A DNA stretch of 7,154 nt. Source: Treponema sp. UBA2869 (GTDB lineage: Bacteria; Spirochaetota; Spirochaetia; Treponematales; Treponemataceae). Where the stretch lies: positions 29,515-36,668 of the forward strand of contig DEEV01000089.1 of the NCBI GenBank assembly GCA_002350445.1. Direction: 5' to 3'. Made by a program: the position numbers and the translations under genes. Under the pieces are notes generated by a model. It searched no databases and was not told where the DNA came from. It saw nothing but the letters and a program-made list of their open reading frames with translations. Below, one piece after another: positions 1-5,813 of this stretch. Numbering within the stretch: position 1 is the stretch's first letter; each line of letters opens with the position of its first letter.

Positions 1-365
1 GAAAAGTCGTTTACAGAAGGATCTGGTGTAAAAGTAACACCGTCATCCTGAGGAAATTCAGCATTGTCATAAACGTAATGCATCTGAAGGTCGTAAGCCT
101 GAGGGTTTCGCAGTAAAAGTTTAATTTCCTGGTCATCACCAGAAGGAATGCAGGTTACCCCCGAAGGGTTCACAACCGCCAAAGAAGGAAATTCATGCTG
201 TTCAACAGCGGCAGTTTCAGTATATTTCTTAAAATACGCCTTAACAGGTTCGTCCCAGCTTGGCGAAAACAGATTTTCACAACCAGTTAAAAGCAAAATG
301 GCCATCGCAGTTAAAGACGTAAGAAGCCACTTAATCTTTTTTAAACTTTTTGCAACTTTTTTCAT
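1..365 (-). CDS. Lipoprotein, N-terminal part (runs off left edge)
   Basis: Partial gene: 121 codons plus two bases are visible before the window ends. The start is the ATG at 363-365, because it is followed directly by a textbook lipoprotein signal peptide: basic residues (K2, K3, K6, K9, K10, K12), a hydrophobic core at about 13-26, and the lipobox L-T-G-C at residues 26-29, giving Cys29 as the lipidated residue. The mature part begins E-N-L-F-S-P-S-W-D and continues with an acidic/aromatic segment (YFKKYTETAAVEQ, residues 44-56) and a beta-strand-like stretch ending in the motif LLLRNPQAYDL (83-93). I cannot assign a named family. The RNPQ-type strand recalls, from memory, large Ig-like lipoproteins of treponemes. 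The protein is not an obvious relative of the visible parts of its two neighbours. It has its own promoter, and upstream repeats could regulate it. It is probably exported and membrane-anchored; the function is unknown. Confidence 0.9.
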   Translation of the reverse strand, partial: MKKVAKSLKKIKWLLTSLTAMAILLLTGCENLFSPSWDEPVKAYFKKYTETAAVEQHEFPSLAVVNPSGVTCIPSGDDQEIKLLLRNPQAYDLQMHYVYDNAEFPQDDGVTFTPDPSVNDF

Positions 366-379
366 AGTTATTAATTAAA

Positions 380-384
380 CCCTC
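380..384 (-). promoter_or_regulatory. Weak ribosome binding site of the left lipoprotein gene
   Basis: On the minus strand the sequence reads GAGGG followed by 14 AT-rich bases and then ATG at 365. The purine core matches a Shine-Dalgarno, but the spacing is longer than the usual 5-9 bases, so initiation may be modest or helped by the unstructured AT-rich leader. No better start codon lies closer to it, and the signal peptide fixes the start. Confidence 0.45.
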
Positions 385-413
385 AAAAAATCAAATAAAC
401 ACAATACAAATAT

Positions 414-422
414 ATTATAGCA
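414..422 (-). promoter_or_regulatory. Extended -10 promoter for the left lipoprotein gene
   Basis: The minus strand reads TGC-TATAAT, a perfect sigma-70-type -10 hexamer (414-419) preceded by the extended -10 TG one base upstream. At 15-17 bp spacing there is no -35 resembling TTGACA (the candidates are GAAAAG, GGAAAA and AGGAAA), which fits an extended -10 promoter or one that depends on an activator. The inferred transcript start is near position 407, giving a leader of about 40 bases before the ATG at 365. The match is visible in the sequence; its activity is inferred. Confidence 0.6.
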
Positions 423-456
423 TTATTTTAAAAACTTTTCCTACCTGTTTATTTTC

Positions 457-491
457 ATACGCATGAAAAAAAGTTAAAATACGCATGAAAA
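457..491. repeat. Pair of 13-bp direct repeats, 22 bp apart (candidate operator)
   Basis: The plus strand carries ATACGCATGAAAA twice without mismatch, at 457-469 and 479-491, so the two copies start 22 bp apart, close to two helical turns. The left copy extends into an 18-bp dyad (452-469): TTTTCAT, a 4-base ACGC centre, then ATGAAAA. The right copy keeps only the right half of that dyad. Relative to the inferred start near 407 the copies sit at about -50 to -84, upstream of a promoter without a good -35. That position suits an activator or a cooperative repressor. The repeats also directly follow the stop codon of the 1765-residue gene. Confidence 0.55.
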
Positions 492-492
492 T

Positions 493-936
493 CTAACGTT
501 CGCCCTTGTTTTTGTCGCGGAACGCAAATCCAGGAGATACATCTGTAGTATCCATAACAAGAGTTTCGCCTGGATACAAAGGATAGTTATTTTTAAGTGT
601 TACCCATGAACATTCCGACGCAAACCATACAGTTGGTCCATTTTTTTCTGCATCCGAAGGAACAGTTCCAATTACAAAACCGTGGTATGTTGTAGTTGTA
701 ATATCCCAGGTTACCCAGTAGAAATTTCCAGACATTTTATTGTTTCCAGAAAGATTTCCACTCATAAGCTTAAAGTTTCCAGGAGTTGCCCAAGAAAGCG
801 GGAACGGATCAAGAGAATTTCCGCCGGAAGTAGCGTCGCCGCCAGTAACCCAGACTTTTAGTTCATTAAATTTAAGTCCATTGCCTGCCGCAGTATTGCT
901 TCCTTTTGCATAATCGTGATCATCATAAGTGTCGCC
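493..936 (-). other. C-terminal module of the giant lipoprotein, shared with its paralogue
   Basis: Residues 1619-1765. Landmarks in order: a glycine-rich GGDATSGGNS run at 1650-1659, PFPL at 1662-1665, YWVTWDI at 1691-1697, PGE at 1740-1742 and GFAFRDKN at 1754-1761. The upstream protein has the same order at its own end (PFPL, YYWISYEI, PGE, GFRCWN). I do not recognise a named family. The aromatic-rich strands and the strictly terminal position suggest a folded cap or a binding module. The copy here is about 30 residues longer from PFPL to the end than the paralogue's. Confidence 0.6.
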
Positions 937-3900
937 AATATGGAATTTTAATACTGTTCTTGCGGCATATTCATAAGCGTTTTCGCTTTCGCCATTTGCC
1001 GTTGCGGTTGCCTTAATTGCAATTTTTACGCCGGAAGCATTGTTGTACGAACCTACCGCCTTGTCACCTGCAAGCGGAATGATTGAATCCTTCGTATAAG
1101 TATTAAGAGTTGTTGGAGCAGCAGGTTTTGTGCCTTTAGTACTTGTTGCTGTTTTACTATTTATTGTAACAGCTGTACCAGGTATTTCATTTGCAGCGTA
1201 TTTTAAAACTGCACCCGGAGTACGACAGTCTATGCGCATTTTTGCGGACTGTGCCTTAGTCATATCTGCCGAGGCGTTTCTTGTGTTTGATGCAATATTT
1301 TGCGGTGTGGTTTTTGAACCTGTAATGCCTGTAATTTCGTAACTTGGTTTTAACAATCTAATAAACGGCGGTTCAACACCCTGGGACTGCAAATCATTTT
1401 TTGTAATTGCAACATTCTTGTTTTGAACTTCATCTGTAACTGAATTTTCAGGAATTTCAAGCTTATATTTTGCACCTTTTACCGGCAGCTTATAAGTATC
1501 ACTCAAATCAATTACCAGAGTATAACCTTTATCGCTCTTATTACCGCTGGCGTCTACCGTATAAACTTCGTCTGCTACAACCGGAATTGTAACTATATGA
1601 GCTTTTGCAGTTGTGGTAAAGGCTGTTACTAGCTCCGAATCTGTATCTTTAAGGATTGTGGTTCCATCTGCTTTATAGAAATTCAAAATATATTTTGTTG
1701 ATGTATCATTTTCAAATGATTTTGAAGCGCCGTTCATTCCCTTTGTATAATTTGCTTCCATTACATCCGGAATTTTTCCGTGATAAGAATTATATTCATC
1801 AACGGTAAGAACTGTTGGTACGTGATATTCTGTTGTATCCTGAGTTATTGTAATAGTTTCGCCAACCTTTGAAACTTCGCGGTCAAAGGTCACCATAAGC
1901 TTTACTGATACTTTTTTTGTAGTTGAATCAACCTGCTCTGTAAGATTTATTCCATTTGTAATAACCTGAGGCTTTCCTGTTACTATCTTAATTTTTCGTT
2001 TTTCGCTAAAGCGCTTTGAATCGGTTAGGGAAGGGAATTCCGGCGTAATAGTAACATTTGTACCTTCTGATTCAAAAGTTGCATTAAGCTTGCCATATGC
2101 ATCACCTGTTTTGTCTAAATTCCAGCCAATAACGTCAAGGCAGCCATATTTTGAATCCGTTGCTGCTACATAGTTTGCGTCTTCCGAGTCTGCTGGCATG
2201 TAAATTGAATCGCCTTCTTCAATTGTATATTCAAAGGTAAATTCTTTTCCAGTTCCAAAAGAAAGCGGAACATCTATATGATTTGCTGTGCCGCGTTTTA
2301 CGTTAAGACGCACCTTTGAACCGTTTGCGATTGTTACGGCTTTGCGGAATTGAATCTTTCCTTCAATTTTTTTAGTTGTTGATTTTGTTGAATATGTTCC
2401 GCTTACGGTTTTTGCCGTTATACCGGTAAAAAGTTCACCTTTTTCTATTGTAAAGATTTTTGCATCAGTTGCTTCGCTCTTGTTTCCGGCTTTATCTGTC
2501 TGACGCGCCTGAACAGTATAACGTCCGTTATTTTTAAGCTCTATTGTTTTATTGCTGTATGGAAGCCAGTTACCTCCACCGTCTATTGTATATTCAATTG
2601 TTGCGCCTGTTTCGCCGGAAAGTCCAAATTGAGTTCCATCATAACTAAATATTACAGAATCAGGATTCCATGAAGTTGAAGCACCATGTGCTGCCCTGAA
2701 TGTTGGGGCTGCAGGTTTTGTTGTATCTATAACAATATTTCCAAGAGAAACTTCTGTTGCAGCCAAAGTCCATCCGGCTGTTTGGATTTGGTTTCCTGCG
2801 TTGTCGGTAACTGTAACGCCAGTATGCTCTATAGAAGCGAATGTGAGTTTGCCGCCAGCTGTTGTGTTGTCTCCTGAATTACTTGCTGCTCCTGTTGCCG
2901 GTCCCTGGACGCTATAAGTTAAAAATACAGATTTTGAACCGCTTACAATTGCATTTTCTGCTTTTTTGCCCGCAGGATTGCTAAAATTTACCCTTATCGA
3001 AGCAGAATTTGTTATTGTAACATCTTCATCAAATTCCAGCTGAATAAGAATATCTTTACCAGCGTTATAAGAACCGTCACTTGTTACACGTTTTACGCTT
3101 TTTACTTTTGGCGCAGTTGTATCAATTTTGATATTACGTGTATCTGCAAGATTCTGAATTGATGAACTTATTGCTACTTTACTTGTTATATTTTCCGGAT
3201 TTGCAGAAGCGGCTGTAGCAGAATCAATCCATTTTGCACCGTTTGCCTGTATTGAATTAACGGAAAGTTTATCTATATCTGTTTCTTCCGTGTTATTTAT
3301 AAGATTTCCGGAAGCATCGTGTTTTTTGCCAACTGTGTATTTAAATACATGAACCGGAGTTCCGCTGCCGTAGCCTGTTGTATATGTGGTCGAATCAAAA
3401 TAAGCAATACCTTTGTTATTCAAAGTAAGGGTAGGGCTTCCTGCTGTTGTATTAATATTTGTGTTTTTTGTAAATTCGAGCGTTAAATAAAGTTCCTTAC
3501 CGGCATTATAAGAACCATCATCGTTTAAGCAGCCAACCCGCGAAAGTCCAAGTGCGTCTGTTTCTATACGAACTGCGCCCTGAACGGTTTTTGTATTTCC
3601 GCCAAAATCGGTTATTGTTGCTGTGATTGTTCCGCCGCCATCTGGAGCTTTATCTACAGAAGCTGTCCATGAATTACCATTCCAGGTGGCAAAAACTTCT
3701 TTTTTAGAAGAACCACTTCCCCATACAATTTTTATGCTTTTTATTTTTGAAGTATTATCAATTATTGAAGTAAACTTATCGCTCCAGGTTCCGGTAATTG
3801 TTGCTGCTTTTCCTTTTGCATTACTTGCAAAAGTTGGTGTTGAAGAAATATCTTCTGTCTGACCATTTATAGTGATTGTGCCCAGAGTTAATTCTGGAGC

Positions 3901-5790
3901 AGATGTATCGCCTGTAAGAGTGATTGCTTTTACCGAAGCTGTTGTTCCGTCGTAAGCACGGAAAATAAAATCCTGAGCAACAAGCTGTTTTGTATTGCCA
4001 TCAATTCCTAAATCAAAAAGATTAAACTGTCTGTTTATATCATATTTAGTTGGCTTTGTTCCAATATCAAATTTGAAAATTTTATTTCCGTCTGTATCTT
4101 CGAATCCAACTAAGCTTGCACTGTTCCAAATTGAATCTGTTCCTGTAAGAAATTTGATTTTATTTGAAGGATCATCCCGTTTTGCAGGATTAAGCCATAC
4201 CATTGCAACGCTGTCTATTTCGCCGTCGTCTGTTACCGTTCCTGTAAAAGTAATATTGCCCTCGGCATTAACTATTGCCGAAGAACCGTCTTGTGGCAAT
4301 GTAATTTCTATTTTTGGCGCACTTACATCAGAAGTTTTAAAATATTTTGTAACTGTATCGCTTGCGCCGTACATATCTTTTACTTTCAGAACAAGCTTAT
4401 ATGTTCCTTTTCTAGAAGGTGCTTCTATTTTCCAAGCCGCATATTTTGGTTTTTCGCCCGCATTTGTCTGCGGCAATTCGTGATTTTTAGGATTTGTATA
4501 ATTGCTTGCACTGTACAGTTCGTATTCGCTATTTTCATCATTTTTCTGATAAAGCGTAGAAACAAAGCTTGCAATTCCATCATCATCCTGAATCTGCCCC
4601 GAAATATTTGAACCCGGGTAAACTTCTGCCGCACCTGCCGCAATTGCTTCTGTTTCTGTATTGTGACCTGCGTAAATAGAAATCCATGGTTTATCTGCTG
4701 CAGGATTCCACAAGAAATAACCTAAAACAGAACGTTCCCACGCATTAGACGTGCTTAAACTTGTTGTTACAATTCTGATAATGTGTGGCTTTGTTTTGTC
4801 TTCTCCGTTTATTGTCACGTGAATTCCATCATTCAAGCCATTTGCAATTCCAGAGTCATTTGTTGCCCATTCTTCCGGTGTTACTGTAAGCGACCATTCA
4901 CGAAGTTCTGCGCCTGTAAGAGTTTTTGAAAAATATGTAGTAGAAGCAGGTTTTGTTTCGCCCAGAATTGCATCGCCCAAAGCTAAAACTTCTTCAATGC
5001 TGGAAACAGAAGTTCCGCCCGCATTAACTGTTGTCTTACTTAAAGTTGAAGAATTTCCATTATCAAATTCAATTCGTAAAGCTTTAAACGAAAGTGCATT
5101 TTCCTGGCGTCCAAAAAGCTGAATTGTACCATTAAATAACTTGGAAATAACGTTTCCGTCTTTTACAGGAAATTCATTATTATTAATTTTTTGATTTAAA
5201 ATAGCATAATTCATTGTTTCTGTATTGCTTGCATCTTGTGTATCTTTAAACAGTTCCGGTTTATAAATGCTTACTTTTGGACTCTGCTCGTCAACAATTA
5301 AGGAACGTTCCATTTTGCTGTCTTTGCCAGAATTTCCCATTGAATCTGCTACAACAGCAAGAATATTGTAGGTATTTCCTGTTTTTGTGCTTATTTTTTC
5401 ACTTGTATCTACATCTATAGACCAGTTCCAGGTATCGCCGGAGCGGCTGCAATAGTTGTTTGAATCTGTTGAAACTGTCTGCCAGCCGTTACTTGTCGAA
5501 GTTCGTTTTTGCCATTCGCTTCCCGGTTCAATCTGATAGTGAATATCTGCATCGTCAAAATCTACTGTAAGTTTTGTAAGTTTTTCATTGTCTTCTGCTG
5601 TTCCATAAAGCCTAAATGTTTGTCCAACCGAATCGTTATCCTGATGTGATGTTATGGCTACACGAGGTGCCTGCATGTCTACGCCAGGTCCAAGACCAAT
5701 GTCGCAGGAAGGCATAAAAATCGCAAACCCGGCTGCAAAAAGAGAAATTGCTGAATATTTACAAAGTTTTTTAATTAATGACTTTTTCAT
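493..5790 (-). CDS. Giant multidomain Ig-like surface lipoprotein
   Basis: Complete gene of 1765 residues. The start at 5790 is fixed by AGGAGG nine bases upstream and by the signal peptide behind it: basic N-terminus, hydrophobic core at about 12-26, relaxed lipobox M-P-S-C with Cys29 (codon 5704-5706). The mature part is a string of Ig-like beta-sandwich modules. Linkers of the D-x-x-x-P-x-(V/I) type near residues 38, 167, 488, 627, 890 and 1022 mark the borders. Rough parse: Ig-like modules 40-165, 169-345, 368-487, 491-627 and 630-745; SwmB-like repeats 750-888, 895-1021 and a diverged one 1121-1272; an OmpL47-like module 1022-1117 (IEYTIDGGGNW, YTVQARQTDKAGNKSE); an SbsA/Big_5-like module 1281-1460; a CHB_HEX_C-like module 1473-1618 with DCRTPGA at 1521-1527; and an unnamed C-terminal module 1619-1765. 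No catalytic motif, transmembrane span or sortase signal is seen. It is probably membrane-anchored and extracytoplasmic, perhaps surface-exposed, and could act in adhesion or substrate contact. The domain family names are recognised by eye. It is the second gene of an operon with the paralogue upstream. Confidence 0.93.
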   Translation of the reverse strand: MKKSLIKKLCKYSAISLFAAGFAIFMPSCDIGLGPGVDMQAPRVAITSHQDNDSVGQTFRLYGTAEDNEKLTKLTVDFDDADIHYQIEPGSEWQKRTSTSNGWQTVSTDSNNYCSRSGDTWNWSIDVDTSEKISTKTGNTYNILAVVADSMGNSGKDSKMERSLIVDEQSPKVSIYKPELFKDTQDASNTETMNYAILNQKINNNEFPVKDGNVISKLFNGTIQLFGRQENALSFKALRIEFDNGNSSTLSKTTVNAGGTSVSSIEEVLALGDAILGETKPASTTYFSKTLTGAELREWSLTVTPEEWATNDSGIANGLNDGIHVTINGEDKTKPHIIRIVTTSLSTSNAWERSVLGYFLWNPAADKPWISIYAGHNTETEAIAAGAAEVYPGSNISGQIQDDDGIASFVSTLYQKNDENSEYELYSASNYTNPKNHELPQTNAGEKPKYAAWKIEAPSRKGTYKLVLKVKDMYGASDTVTKYFKTSDVSAPKIEITLPQDGSSAIVNAEGNITFTGTVTDDGEIDSVAMVWLNPAKRDDPSNKIKFLTGTDSIWNSASLVGFEDTDGNKIFKFDIGTKPTKYDINRQFNLFDLGIDGNTKQLVAQDFIFRAYDGTTASVKAITLTGDTSAPELTLGTITINGQTEDISSTPTFASNAKGKAATITGTWSDKFTSIIDNTSKIKSIKIVWGSGSSKKEVFATWNGNSWTASVDKAPDGGGTITATITDFGGNTKTVQGAVRIETDALGLSRVGCLNDDGSYNAGKELYLTLEFTKNTNINTTAGSPTLTLNNKGIAYFDSTTYTTGYGSGTPVHVFKYTVGKKHDASGNLINNTEETDIDKLSVNSIQANGAKWIDSATAASANPENITSKVAISSSIQNLADTRNIKIDTTAPKVKSVKRVTSDGSYNAGKDILIQLEFDEDVTITNSASIRVNFSNPAGKKAENAIVSGSKSVFLTYSVQGPATGAASNSGDNTTAGGKLTFASIEHTGVTVTDNAGNQIQTAGWTLAATEVSLGNIVIDTTKPAAPTFRAAHGASTSWNPDSVIFSYDGTQFGLSGETGATIEYTIDGGGNWLPYSNKTIELKNNGRYTVQARQTDKAGNKSEATDAKIFTIEKGELFTGITAKTVSGTYSTKSTTKKIEGKIQFRKAVTIANGSKVRLNVKRGTANHIDVPLSFGTGKEFTFEYTIEEGDSIYMPADSEDANYVAATDSKYGCLDVIGWNLDKTGDAYGKLNATFESEGTNVTITPEFPSLTDSKRFSEKRKIKIVTGKPQVITNGINLTEQVDSTTKKVSVKLMVTFDREVSKVGETITITQDTTEYHVPTVLTVDEYNSYHGKIPDVMEANYTKGMNGASKSFENDTSTKYILNFYKADGTTILKDTDSELVTAFTTTAKAHIVTIPVVADEVYTVDASGNKSDKGYTLVIDLSDTYKLPVKGAKYKLEIPENSVTDEVQNKNVAITKNDLQSQGVEPPFIRLLKPSYEITGITGSKTTPQNIASNTRNASADMTKAQSAKMRIDCRTPGAVLKYAANEIPGTAVTINSKTATSTKGTKPAAPTTLNTYTKDSIIPLAGDKAVGSYNNASGVKIAIKATATANGESENAYEYAARTVLKFHIGDTYDDHDYAKGSNTAAGNGLKFNELKVWVTGGDATSGGNSLDPFPLSWATPGNFKLMSGNLSGNNKMSGNFYWVTWDITTTTYHGFVIGTVPSDAEKNGPTVWFASECSWVTLKNNYPLYPGETLVMDTTDVSPGFAFRDKNKGER
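3055..3519 (-). repeat. Duplicated DGSYNAGK element in adjacent SwmB-like modules
   Basis: The octapeptide D-G-S-Y-N-A-G-K occurs at residues 758-765 (codons 3496-3519) and 905-912 (codons 3055-3078). The two 24-base stretches agree at 20 positions and all four differences are silent. Each copy is followed by a strand of the same type (LYLTLEFTKNTNI and ILIQLEFDEDVTI) and later by an F-x-Y-(T/S)-V strand. This shows that the two modules arose by internal duplication and that the peptide has been kept by selection while the DNA drifted. A weaker third copy begins near residue 1121 (SGTYSTKS, IEGKIQFRKAVTI). Confidence 0.75.
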
Positions 5791-5799
5791 AATTCTGTT

Positions 5800-5805
5800 C
5801 CTCCT
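5800..5805 (-). promoter_or_regulatory. Strong ribosome binding site of the giant lipoprotein gene
   Basis: The minus strand reads AAAGGAGG, then AACAGAATT, then ATG at 5790. The AGGAGG core is a near-perfect Shine-Dalgarno with a 9-base spacer. It lies inside the 23-base gap after the stop codon of the upstream gene (5814-5816), which leaves no room for a promoter or terminator, so the two genes are read as translationally independent cistrons of one transcript. Confidence 0.85.
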
Positions 5806-5813
5806 TTACAACC

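Larger units (their letters stand above)
366..492. other. Intergenic region with promoter and direct repeats
   Basis: This is the only sizeable non-coding stretch in the window. From the stop of the giant lipoprotein gene towards the left gene it holds the 13-bp direct repeats, the extended -10 promoter, an AT-rich leader and a weakly placed Shine-Dalgarno. The dyad at 452-469 could fold in RNA, but its stem is AT-rich and no U-tract follows it in the minus direction (the next bases are TAAACAGG), so it is not a convincing intrinsic terminator. Read-through from the upstream operon is possible. Confidence 0.6.

Noticed and set aside
148..378. Plus-strand open frame of 76 codons opposite the left lipoprotein start
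   Set aside because: It lies almost wholly antisense to a gene with a clear signal peptide and lipobox, has no Shine-Dalgarno of note, and its composition reads as a reverse-frame shadow.
371..378. TTAATTAA palindrome in the leader of the left gene
   Set aside because: A short AT-only palindrome in an AT-rich leader is expected by chance, and it lies between the ribosome site and the start codon.
452..469. Dyad considered as an intrinsic terminator of the giant gene
   Set aside because: The stem is seven mostly A-T pairs with a 4-base loop and is not followed by a U-tract on the minus strand. A role as protein-binding DNA fits better.
3995..4483. Plus-strand open frame of 162 codons inside the giant lipoprotein gene
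   Set aside because: It is fully antisense to conserved Ig-like modules. Its hydrophobic look follows from the complement of Thr/Asp/Lys-rich codons, and no ribosome site or promoter accompanies it.
4425..4643. Minus-strand open frame of 72 codons in another frame of the giant gene
   Set aside because: It is an out-of-frame overlap rich in Arg, Gln and Met. The main frame continues unbroken across it, so there is no frameshift to explain.
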